From: Viola odorata
Taxonomy: Eukaryota; Streptophyta; Magnoliopsida; Malpighiales; Violaceae
NCBI GenBank assembly: GCA_963691705.1
Contig: OY829543.1
Coordinates: forward strand, 30,155,523-30,219,522
DNA: 64,000 bases
Reading direction: 5' to 3'
Shown: positions 33,136 to 42,581 of the stretch, one piece after another
Position numbering within the stretch: the stretch's first letter is position 1
How the letters are laid out: each line of letters opens with the position of its first letter
Made by a program: the position numbers and the translations under genes
The notes under the pieces: generated by a model
What the model was told of the DNA's origin: nothing
What the model saw: the letters and a program-made list of their open reading frames with translations, nothing else
Databases searched by the model: none

Positions 33136-34042
33136 TGATGTGAATCCACGCATCCAACTACCGTTACCACCAGCTGGTCCAATGACTCGAGCCAGAGCTA
33201 GAAAGCTTCAAGACCGTTTGTCATCTCTCATTCACAAGGAGCTGGAATGTGAGAGGACAAGTGAGGAAGCTGCACTTAGAGAGAAGACACCAAGAGTTGT
33301 GAATCTCCTTACATTCACAATGACCGAAGATGATTCTGCCAGAAACGGCACTTGACCGTTTGTCACCAAAACGGCTCTTGTCCGATTCGTTCAAAACGGC
33401 TCTTGTCCGTTTCGCTTAAATCGGCACATGACCGTTTCACTCAGCCATTGCCGTTTCACTCATCTGTCTCGCGTGCCGATTGCCCAAAACGGCTCCTGTC
33501 CGTTTCGCGTGTCCAGAAGCGCGCGTTGACTGAAGATTCAAGTTATTGACTTTAATTATTTTAGCTTAATTAGTTAATTAGACAGTTTTAATTAGTTAAG
33601 TTATCTTCCTATTTTGGAAGTCCTACTTCTATTCCTATTTGGTTTACTATTAGGGTTTGTTTGTAACCTATATAAGGAACCACTTGGCTACTTTATTAAG
33701 GGGCTGTTATTTGATAAATTGAGTTAATCTCTTCAATCTCCGCCCCTTGTTCAAGTTGGTTGAACCTTGTTCTTCTTGAGTCCGCAATACTTGAGTCGTA
33801 TACAAGTAAATCTTGGAATTGTATTATTGTGTCGCTTATCTTAGTGTGATTCTCACATTGTTGAGTCTAGTCCTAAGAACCCGATTCAAGACGCTTGACT
33901 TGAAATCGATTAGGGCTCTTAGCACAGGTTAGCTAAGTGGTCTAAGCTCGTACTCGTCGAGTTATCTATTTCCGCAGGAAATCCGTCTTTGAACAAAGAT
34001 CAAAATTGGTGCTACGCATCCTAAGGAACCAGGATCGTATCA
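33136..34042 (+). repeat. 5' LTR of element E (907 bp)
   Basis: It begins TGATGTGAATCCACGC and ends GGATCGTATCA. The U3 part (about 33340-33530) is an array of AAACGG-n7-CCGTTT hairpins. A TATA box, TATATAAGG, is at 33669-33677. The U5 part is similar to those of D and F. Confidence 0.93.
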
Positions 34043-34075
34043 GTTGGTAGCGGAGCTTATGGCGTTCAAAGATTG

Positions 34076-34953
34076 GTAAGTATCTTCAATTGTTTCAAGT
34101 TTTCTTTGTTGAAATCGGTATTCTCTTTCTACTCCATTCTAAAACCGATTTCTTTGCTGTGCTTGGTTAGTTACTTGAATACAATTGGTTGTGTTTTGTT
34201 CCAGTTTGTTGTGTTGAAATTCGCTAAATTACTTGCGTTTTCTACCCACAAGAAGGTCACGAAATACAAGAGAAAATTCTGTTCAGTCTCAGTAACTTCA
34301 GTTGTCGAATTTGTATTCATATATATAGCAACTGAAGTCCGATTTTAGTAATTGTGGTTTCGTTGGAAAGCTGAATCTGTTGGGCTTCCGAATCAAAAAG
34401 AATCGGTCGATTCGGAGTTCAGAGTAAAAAGTTCTGATCAAAACACTGAATTGTGTTTTGCTGTCAAAAAAAAAAAAAAAAAAGCAACAACAGGAAAATT
34501 CCCCAAAGAAAAGAAAGGGATCCGATCCTGCAAATACGAAAATATATAGAAGTATTTGCTCCATAAAAACCAGATTAATCAAGGAATTAAATTGCACTGC
34601 GATTGGGTATTACAATCATAACTGAAATTGAACTTGTTTGAGTCCTTTTGAGTCAATTTTGAGCTTTCTTTGATTCCTTGAAATTGCCTTCTACTCTACT
34701 TGCTATTTGTTTGATTGGTTGTTCTTGCAATTACTCAAATATCAAGTGTCACAATTCTTTTCCGTGCTAGTTTTCTTTGAGAGTCTTCTTGGAAGCTTTT
34801 CTTTGGATTCTTGAGTCTCACTAACACTTGAACATTGCAGGGAATTTTGAGAGATTTTGTGAGATTATTAGAGTGATTAAACACGAGAGTAAACACGTGA
34901 GGGAGTGCTAGGTTAGTGCAATTTTACGTTTTCTTTGGTGTTGTGACTTTCAG
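34076..34953 (+). other. Predicted 5'-leader intron of element E
   Basis: Donor ATTG/GTAAGTATC and acceptor GACTTTCAG/G. 878 bases, ending 12 bases before the Gag start. Confidence 0.5.
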
Positions 34954-34965
34954 GAAAGGTAAAGG

Positions 34966-37900
34966 ATGTCTCAAGAGGGAGTACAACAACCCGATCTATC
35001 GGCTATACTAGCCATAATGACGAAACAGCTCCGAACATTGAATGAACGGCAATTAACTGCAAATGAGCGGCAGCTAACTGCCGATGCAAGGATAGCTAAT
35101 GTGGAAGCGTTAGGTACCATTAATCCAGTTCCTATAGCCGCGAATAACCAACGTGATGGCCGTTTGACTGAGCTGTCCGAAGAAGATGACAACGCCCGTC
35201 GACCACGTGAGGTGAATCATCGGCGTAATCTTGCTTTGGTCCCTCCTAGGCGACTTGCCAGACGTGGTCCACAATTACCATATTCTGATTGGGAAGGAGA
35301 ACCTGATGGGGGAGAAGGCTGGATAAATACAAGGGATGGACAGAGGAGAGAGAGACGAGACCGTCGTGATGGTAGGAGAGAACGGGAGGATGACCGTTTG
35401 GATGCTAATCTAAACAGCATCAAAATGAAAATACCTCCGTTTGAGGGTGCTGACGACCCTGATGCATACTTAACTTGGGAAAGGAAAATAGATGCTATCT
35501 TCTTATGTCACAATTATTCGGAAGGTAAAAAGGTTCAGATCGCTGCAGTCGAATTCTGTGGGTATGCTAGTCATTGGTGGGAGCAGTTCAATCGGAAAAG
35601 GGCAGCTGTCTTAGCTGGTCCGATTGCTAATTGGGAAGAGATGAAGCAGGCGATGAGACAACGGTTTGTCCCTGCCCACTTTCACCGTGAGCTTCATCAA
35701 CGGCTTCAAACCTTGAAGCAAGGCAGCAAGGGAGTTGGAGCATACTTTAATGAGATGGAAATTGCTTTGGCTCAAGCGAAGATTACTGAAGAAACTGAGG
35801 TAACGATGGCTCGGTTTCTTGCTGGTTTGAATGCAGACGTTGCCGATGCATTGGAACTGACTCAATATAACACTATGGAGGAGATGCTTCATATGGCTCA
35901 AAAGATTGAGAAACATAGGAAAGCTAGGAGTTCCTATAAGTCTACTGGGTCGACACCTTGGAAGAAGACGTCTTGGAATAAGGATGACAAAACGGCCCCT
36001 GCTGTTTTGAAGGGATCTGCCAGTGCTGTTGTTCCTTCTAAAACGACACCTACCAAACCTTATACTCCACCAGTGGATCGGCCAGCCACTAAGGAAATTA
36101 TCTATTTCAAGTGCAACGGCCGAGGGCATAAGAAATCAGAATGCCCCAATAAAAGAGTTTTCATCATCAGGCCGACTGGCGAGGAAGAATCGGATGATGA
36201 ACAGGAGGAAACGGAACCTGAGGGAAACGGTCAGACCGATTCGGATATTGACCATCAGAGAGGTGACCATGTTCGGTTGCTTGTAATCCGACGGACCCTG
36301 AGCGTACAGTCCACAGAAGAAGTGTGTGATGAGGAGCAACAGACCAATCTGTTCCACACCCGCGGGGTGATTGATCACAAGGGCTGTTCCATTATCATAG
36401 ACAACGGAAGCTGCACAAACTGTGCCAGTATGCTGATGGTTCATAAGCTGGACTTGCCAACGGTAAAGCATCCGAAACCGTATCATCTACACTGGATGAC
36501 GGATGACAACGGTATTAAGGTAACCAAACAGGTGCTTGTTAAGTTTCGTATCGGCAAATACCAAGATGAAGTTCTCTGTGATGTTGTGCCGATGCAAGCA
36601 AGCCATATCCTCCTTGGACGCCCATGGCAGTTTGATCGCGCAGCGAATCATGATGGTAAGAGGAACCTCTACAAGTTGGTTAAGGATGGTCAGAAGTTCA
36701 CCTTGGCACCGTTAACACAAGCTGAAGTGTTTGAGGATCAGCAATGGCTTGCTAAGTCACATGCTGAATATGAAATTTCAAAACAGCTTGCGAGAGAAAA
36801 AGAAGGTTTGAGTGTGAAATATATAGAGGGAAACCCTGAGAGTGTGAGCCTTAAACATTCGCATGAAAGCAGTAAGCATGCAGAGGGAGAGTGTAAACAG
36901 TCGCATGAAAACAGCAAACATGCAGAGGGCGAGTGTAAACATTCGCACGAAAAGAGTAAGCGTGCTGAGAGTGGCATTGAGAGAAAAGGAGAGGTAAATA
37001 AAAAGAAATTGAGTGTATATGCCAAGGGGAGCGAAGTAAGGAGAGCCATGCTTTCTCATAACAATTGTTTTGACGCAAGCCGTCCTCTACTTCTTATCCG
37101 TTTTCGCTCTTATTGTTTAACCTCAAATGAAACGGAACGGCACCATACCGTTCCGATTGGTATATCTTCTCTCTTGCAGGAATTTAGAGATGTTCTACCC
37201 GAAGAAATGCCACCTGGCTTACCTCCGATTCGAGGCATAGAACATCAGATCGACTTTGTTCCTGGATCGGCAATTCCTCATCGGCCGGCTTACCGATCCA
37301 ATCCAGAGGAGACAAAGGAACTGCAACGGCAAGTTGACGATTTGCTTGCGCGTGGGTACGTTCGGGAGAGTCTGTCTCCATGTGCCGTTCCAGTCATTCT
37401 GGTCCCAAAGAAGGACGGATCTTGGCGCATGTGTGTTGATTGTCGAGCAGTCAACAAAATCACTGTAAAGTATCGCCATCCTATTCCTCGATTGGATGAT
37501 ATGTTAGATGAATTAAGTGGTAGTATAGTATTTTCTAAAATTGATTTAATGAGTGGCTACCACCAAATTCGTATGAAAGAAGGGGATGAATGGAAAACTA
37601 CTTTTAAAACTAAGTATGGCTTATATGAATGGATGGTTATGCCGTTTGGCTTGACTAATGCTCCTAGCACCTTTATGAGGTTAATGAACCATGTACTTCG
37701 GCACTTAATTGGTAAATTTGTTGTAGTTTATTTTGATGACATTTTAATCTATAGCAAATCATTGGATGAACATGCTTTACATCTTAGGGAAGTTTTTCTA
37801 ACACTTCGTGAGCAGAAATTATATGCTAAACCTAGTAAGTGTTCTTTTGCATTGGAACAAGTTGGTTTTCTTGGTTTCATTGTCAGTGCAGGAGGCGTTA

Positions 37901-40041
37901 AAGTGGATGAAGAGAAGATCCGCGCGATACGGGAATGGCCGACGCCTAAGGCCGCTACCGATGTGAGATCGTTCCATGGATTAGCGAGTTTCTATCGGCG
38001 TTTTGTAAAGGATTTTAGCACCATTGCCGTTCCATTGAATGATTTAACAAAAAAGAATGTTGTTTTCAGGTGGGAGCAACAACAGGAGGAGGCGTTTGCT
38101 ACCCTCAAGGAACGGCTCTGTGCCGCTCCCGTGCTAGCATTGCCCGACTTCAGCAAGGCATTTGAGATCGAGTGCGACGCCAGCGGGTTAGGAATCGGCG
38201 CCGTTCTGATGCAAGAGAAACGACCGATTGCCTATTTCAGTGAAAAGCTCAAGGATGCCCAACTCCGATATCCTACCTATGACAAGGAGTTCTATGCTCT
38301 TGTCAGAGCGTTGGAAACATGGCAACACTACTTGATGCCGAGAGAGTTTATCATCCACACAGACCATTTGAGCTTGAAATACCTAAAGGGTCAAGGGAAG
38401 CTGAATCGGCGACATGCCGTTTGGATGGAATTCATTGAAGCCTTCCCTTACCACATTCAGTATAAGCAAGGTAAAGAGAATGTTGTTGCCGATGCACTAT
38501 CTCGAAGGTACGTGCTCATTACTTCTCTAAATGCCAAATTGCTTGGATTTTCGCACATTATCGAACTCTATGCTACCGATTCTGATTTTGGTGATATTTA
38601 TTTGCATGGCGTTTCTATTTCTGGTTCTAAATTCTACAAGCATGAGGGTTATTTGTTTAAAGGCAAACATTTATGTATTCCTCATTGCTCTCTTCGTGAA
38701 TTACTGGTGCATGAAGCCCATAGTGGTGGTTTAATGGGTCACTTTGGCGTGACTAAAACTTTGGATGTGTTACATGATCACTTTTATTGGCCTCACATGA
38801 AGCGTGATGTCGTGCGCATTATTGCTAGATGTTTGACTTGTCGTAGAGCCAAATCTAAATCTGCTGGTCATAGAGAATACATGCCGTTACCTGTTCCTTC
38901 TCATCCTTGGACCGATTTGTCCATGGACTTTGTCGTCGGACTACCCAGATCTAAGAACGGTAAGGATAGTGTTTTTGTTGTGGTGGACAGGTTTTCAAAA
39001 ATGTCCCATTTTATTGCATGTTCGACTACTTCTGATGCTACTCAGATTGCTGATTTGTTCTTTCGTGAAGTCGTCCGTTTGCATGGTATCCCTTTGACGA
39101 TTGTGAGTGATAGAGATACTAAGTTTCTTAGTCATTTTTGGCGTGTCTTATGGAAGAAGCTTGGTACTAAGTTATTGTATTCTACATCTTTTCACCCACA
39201 AACGGATGGTCAAACAGAGGTGGTAAATTGGACTCTTGGCTCCCTTTTACGCACCCTAGTTCGTAAGCATGTTTCTACTTGGGTTGATCATTTACCGTTT
39301 ATTGAATTTGCTTACAACCGTGCTGTTCATTCTACTACTCATTACTCGCCGTTTGAACTAGTGTATGGCTTTAATCCTAGAACTGTTTTGGATTTAACTC
39401 CTTTTCCTTTGAGTGATGTTGTGAGTTTAGATGGTGCCCAGAAGGCTGATTTTGTCAAGCAATTACATGCTAAGGCGAAGCAGAACATTGAGCGCATGAA
39501 TGAGAAGCTGATGCTGAAACGGAACGATGGCCGACGGCTAGTGACGTTCCAGGTTGGCGATTGGGTTTGGTTGCATATGCGCAAGGAGCGTTTTCCTGCC
39601 CAACGCCGCGGCAAGCTATCTCCTAGAGGCGACGGACCATTCCAGATTGTCGAGAAGATCAACAACAATGCCTATAAACTGGCGTTGCCGAGTGAGTATG
39701 GTGTCGTTAGCTCTACCTTTAATGTTTCTGACTTAGAATTGTTTGATGCAGATGACGAGTATGGACTTTCAGCTGATGCCGATTCGGATTCGAGGGCGAA
39801 TCCTTCCGAAGGGGGAGGGAATGATGCGAATCCACGCATCCAACTACCGTTACCACCAGCTGGTCCAATGACTCGAGCCAGAGCTAGAAAGCTTCAAGAC
39901 CGTTTGTCATCTCTCATTCACAAGGAGCTGGAATGTGAGAGGACAAGTGAGGAAGCTGCACTTAGAGAGAAGACACCAAGAGTTGTGAATCTCCTTACAT
40001 TCACAATGACCGAAGATGATTCTGCCAGAAACGGCTCTTAA
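34966..40041 (+). CDS. Gag-Pol polyprotein of CRM-like element E
   Basis: A single 1691-residue frame supplies all proteins for replication and integration. Gag occupies about residues 1-420, with capsid core DDPDAYLTWERKIDAIFLCH near 170 and a zinc knuckle FKCNGRGHKKSEC at 381-393. The protease active site is DNGS at 479-482. A repeated linker (three HE-SKHAEGEC-type units) spans about 628-670. RT has YFDD at 922-925, and the RNase H start is DASG at 1071. Integrase has H1252, H1259, C1289, C1292 and the DD(35)E triad D1321, D1382, E1418. The tail contains GPMTRARARKLQ, like the CR motif of CRM elements, and runs 220 bases into the 3' LTR. Changed residues are Tyr380 for the first Cys of the knuckle (Cys in D) and Trp1422 for the usual Arg after the catalytic Glu (Arg in D). 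The Met at 34966 follows the predicted splice acceptor. Confidence 0.93.
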   Translation: MSQEGVQQPDLSAILAIMTKQLRTLNERQLTANERQLTADARIANVEALGTINPVPIAANNQRDGRLTELSEEDDNARRPREVNHRRNLALVPPRRLARRGPQLPYSDWEGEPDGGEGWINTRDGQRRERRDRRDGRREREDDRLDANLNSIKMKIPPFEGADDPDAYLTWERKIDAIFLCHNYSEGKKVQIAAVEFCGYASHWWEQFNRKRAAVLAGPIANWEEMKQAMRQRFVPAHFHRELHQRLQTLKQGSKGVGAYFNEMEIALAQAKITEETEVTMARFLAGLNADVADALELTQYNTMEEMLHMAQKIEKHRKARSSYKSTGSTPWKKTSWNKDDKTAPAVLKGSASAVVPSKTTPTKPYTPPVDRPATKEIIYFKCNGRGHKKSECPNKRVFIIRPTGEEESDDEQEETEPEGNGQTDSDIDHQRGDHVRLLVIRRTLSVQSTEEVCDEEQQTNLFHTRGVIDHKGCSIIIDNGSCTNCASMLMVHKLDLPTVKHPKPYHLHWMTDDNGIKVTKQVLVKFRIGKYQDEVLCDVVPMQASHILLGRPWQFDRAANHDGKRNLYKLVKDGQKFTLAPLTQAEVFEDQQWLAKSHAEYEISKQLAREKEGLSVKYIEGNPESVSLKHSHESSKHAEGECKQSHENSKHAEGECKHSHEKSKRAESGIERKGEVNKKKLSVYAKGSEVRRAMLSHNNCFDASRPLLLIRFRSYCLTSNETERHHTVPIGISSLLQEFRDVLPEEMPPGLPPIRGIEHQIDFVPGSAIPHRPAYRSNPEETKELQRQVDDLLARGYVRESLSPCAVPVILVPKKDGSWRMCVDCRAVNKITVKYRHPIPRLDDMLDELSGSIVFSKIDLMSGYHQIRMKEGDEWKTTFKTKYGLYEWMVMPFGLTNAPSTFMRLMNHVLRHLIGKFVVVYFDDILIYSKSLDEHALHLREVFLTLREQKLYAKPSKCSFALEQVGFLGFIVSAGGVKVDEEKIRAIREWPTPKAATDVRSFHGLASFYRRFVKDFSTIAVPLNDLTKKNVVFRWEQQQEEAFATLKERLCAAPVLALPDFSKAFEIECDASGLGIGAVLMQEKRPIAYFSEKLKDAQLRYPTYDKEFYALVRALETWQHYLMPREFIIHTDHLSLKYLKGQGKLNRRHAVWMEFIEAFPYHIQYKQGKENVVADALSRRYVLITSLNAKLLGFSHIIELYATDSDFGDIYLHGVSISGSKFYKHEGYLFKGKHLCIPHCSLRELLVHEAHSGGLMGHFGVTKTLDVLHDHFYWPHMKRDVVRIIARCLTCRRAKSKSAGHREYMPLPVPSHPWTDLSMDFVVGLPRSKNGKDSVFVVVDRFSKMSHFIACSTTSDATQIADLFFREVVRLHGIPLTIVSDRDTKFLSHFWRVLWKKLGTKLLYSTSFHPQTDGQTEVVNWTLGSLLRTLVRKHVSTWVDHLPFIEFAYNRAVHSTTHYSPFELVYGFNPRTVLDLTPFPLSDVVSLDGAQKADFVKQLHAKAKQNIERMNEKLMLKRNDGRRLVTFQVGDWVWLHMRKERFPAQRRGKLSPRGDGPFQIVEKINNNAYKLALPSEYGVVSSTFNVSDLELFDADDEYGLSADADSDSRANPSEGGGNDANPRIQLPLPPAGPMTRARARKLQDRLSSLIHKELECERTSEEAALREKTPRVVNLLTFTMTEDDSARNGS
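36847..36980 (+). repeat. Repeat encoding the HE-SKHAEGEC linker (element E)
   Basis: Three successive units of about 42 bases code for SHESSKHAEGECK, SHENSKHAEGECK and SHEKSKRAESG between protease and RT. Element D has the same, slightly rearranged, at 41879-42010. Confidence 0.85.
39787..39821 (+). promoter_or_regulatory. Element E stem-loop and polypurine tract
   Basis: GATTCG-AGGG-CGAATC (39787-39802) can fold with a 6-bp stem and 4-nt loop. It is followed by GAAGGGGGAGGGAA (39808-39821), the plus-strand primer site abutting the LTR. Confidence 0.82.
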
Positions 40042-40728
40042 CCGTTTGTCACCAAAACGGCTCTTGTCCGATTCGTTCAAAAGGGCTCTTGTCCGTTTCG
40101 CTTAAATCGGCACTTGACCGTTTCACTCAGCCATTGCCGTTTCACTCATCTGTCTCGCGTGCCGATTGCTCAAAACGGCTCCTGCCCGTTTCGCGTGTCC
40201 AGAAGCGCGCGTTGACTGAAGTTCAAGTTGTTGACTTTAATTATTTTAGCTTAATTAGTTAATTAGACAGTTTTAATTAGTTAAGTTATCTTCCTATTTT
40301 GGAAGTCCTACTTCTATTCCTATTTGGTTTACTATTAGGGTTTGTTTGTAACCTATATAAGGAACCACTTGGCTACTTTATTAAGTTGGCTGTTATTTGA
40401 TAAATTGAGATATTCTCTTCAATCTCCGCCCCTTGTTCAAGTTGGTTGAACCTTGTTCTTCTTGAGTCCGCAATACTTGAGTCGTATACAAGTAAATCTT
40501 GGAATTGTATTATTGTGTCGCTTATCTTAGTGTGATTCTCACATTGTTGAGTCTAGTCCTAAGAACCCGATTCAAGACCCTTGACTTGAAATCGATTAGG
40601 GCTCTTAGCACAGGTTAGCTAAGTGGTCTAAGCTCGTACTCGTCGAGTTATCTATTTCCGCAGGAAATCCGTCTTTGAACAAAGATCAAAATTGGTGCTA
40701 CGCATCCTAAGGAACCAGGATCGTATCA
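39822..40728 (+). repeat. 3' LTR of element E (907 bp)
   Basis: Same length as the 5' LTR, with scattered substitutions and balancing short indels. It contains the last 73 codons of Gag-Pol, the hairpin array and a TATA box at 40354-40360. Confidence 0.93.
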
Positions 40729-40733
40729 CAAGG

Positions 40734-42163
40734 GAGTTGGGGCCTATTTTAATGAAATGGAGATCGCTTTAGCTCAAGCACGGATTACTGAGGAACCTGA
40801 GGTGACAATGGCTCAGTTTATTGCCGGGTTGAATAGCGAGATTGCAGATGCATTGGAGCTGACGCAATACAATACTCTCGAGGAGATGCTTCACATGGCT
40901 CAAAAAATTGAGAAGCATAGGAAGGCTAAGAGTTCCTATAAGTCTACTAGTTCGTCCTCTTGGAAGAAGCCTTCTTGGAACAAAGATGATAAGGGTGCCG
41001 TAGCTGCACCAAAGGCATTACCATACGTCTCAAAGGGCTCCTCTAGTGCCGTTACCCCTACTAAATCAGCTGGTAACAAGTCTTATACTCCACCTACTGA
41101 TCGGCAAGCCACTAAAGATATCGTTTGTTTTAAGTGTAATGGGCGAGGGCATAAGAAGGCGGACTGCCCTAACAAGCGAGTTTTCATCATAAGGGCGAAT
41201 GGAGACCAGGAGTCGGATGACGATCATGAGGGGTCCGAACCTAAGGGAGAAAGTAGTGCTGATTAGGATGATCAATATCAGCAAGGCGAGCAAGTTCGGT
41301 TAATGGTGATAAGGCGCAATCTGAGTGTGCAAGCCAGGGGGGAAGTGTGTGATGACGAGAAGCGAGAGAACTTGTTTCACACACGTGGCCTGATTGATAA
41401 GAAGGGATGTTCGATCATCATTGATAATGGCAGCTGCACCAATTGCGCAAGTTGGATGATGGTGCATAAGTTGGGGCTGCCCACGGTGAAACACCCACGA
41501 CCATACTTCTTGCAATGGATGACCGACGGCAATGGACTCAAGGTGAGTAGACAAGTGCTTGTTAAGTTTTCTATTGGCAAGTATCATGATGAGGTGCTGT
41601 GTGACGTTGTGCCAATGCAAGTAAGCCACATCCTTTTGGGCAGACCTTGGCAGTTCGATAGAGAGGCGACCCATGATGGGAAATGGAACCTTTATAAGCT
41701 AGAAAAGGATGGTAAGAAGTTTACCTTAGCACCTTTGACCCCAGCCGAAGTGGTAAAGGACCAAGAGTGTCTCGCTAAGTCTTATGCGAAGTATGAGGTT
41801 GCAAAACAGATTGAGAGAGAAAAGGAAGGTTTGAGCGTGACAAATAAAGAGAGTAAAAATGAGTGTGTGAGCCTTCAACATTCGCATGAAAAGAGTAAGC
41901 ATGCAGAGGGTGAGTGCGAGAAAGAAAAACATTCGCATGAAAAGAGTAAGCACGCAGAGGGTGAGTGTCAATATTTGCACGAAAAAAGTAAGCGTGCTGA
42001 GAGTGGCATAGAGAGAAAAGGAGAGGCAAATAAAAAGAAATTTGAGTGTATATGCCAAGGGGAGCGAAGTGAGGAGAGCACTGATTTTTCAAAAAAATTG
42101 TTTTGGCGCAAGCCGTCCTCTTCTTTTACTCAGATTTCGTTCCTTCTGTTTGAACACTTCTAA
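40734..42163 (+). pseudogene. Element D gag (C-terminal) and protease
   Basis: It resumes Gag after E: YFNEMEIALAQARITEEPE, then an intact CX2CX4HX4C knuckle CFKCNGRGHKKADC. A TAG stop at 41263-41265 interrupts the acidic linker. The protease follows in the same frame with active site IIDNGSCTNCAS and the strand ILLGRPWQF. Three HEKSKHAEGEC-type repeats lie at 41879-42010. A one-base gain in the T run 42041-42043 shifts the frame, so the last 40 codons of this frame are nonsense. RT continues from 42042 in another frame. Relative to E the knuckle here is complete, which shows the change in E is recent. Confidence 0.87.
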
Positions 42164-42581
42164 CACTAATCCTTCACATTCGGTTCCTAGTGTTCTGTCC
42201 TCTCTTTTGCAGGAATTTAGGGATGTTCTACCCGAGGAGATGCCTCCCGGATTACCTCCTATTCGAGGCATTGAACACCAAATCGATTTCGCACCTGGTT
42301 CAGCAATTCTGCACCATCCAGCCTACCGTACCAACCCCGAAGAGACCAAAGAACTTCAGCGGCAAGTGGACGAGCTACTTGAGCGAGGATACATGTGGGA
42401 AAGCCTTTCCCCATGCGTTGTTCCAGTGATCCTAGTCCCAAAGAAAGATGGCAGCTGGCGCATGTGTGTTGATTGTCGTGCAGTCAACAAGATCACTGTA
42501 AAGTATAGACATCCTATTCCTCGTTTAGATGACATGTTAGATGAATTAAGTGGTAGTACTATTTTCTCGAAAATTGATTAG
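42042..42581 (+). pseudogene. Element D RT, N-terminal part
   Basis: The linker to RT fingers includes LPEEMPPGLPPIRGIEHQID, VPVILVPKKDGSWRMCVDCR and YRHPIPRLDDMLDELSG. It ends in TAG at 42579-42581, at a position where E encodes Leu. The real frame begins upstream of the frameshift at 42041. Confidence 0.88.

Larger units (their letters stand above)
33136..40728 (+). mobile_element. CRM-like chromovirus E, full length and largely intact
   Basis: A 7593-bp element inside gag of D, with 907-bp LTRs at both ends and an exact 5-bp duplication CAAGG (33131-33135 and 40729-40733). It has a primer site, a predicted leader intron, one uninterrupted Gag-Pol frame and a hairpin plus polypurine tract. 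By eye the LTRs differ at roughly 12-16 positions, so it inserted fairly recently. It is structurally autonomous, though two conserved residues in its polyprotein are changed. Confidence 0.93.

Noticed and set aside
35611..36129. Minus-strand frames opposite gag-pol of E
   Set aside because: Antisense shadows of a well-supported polyprotein.
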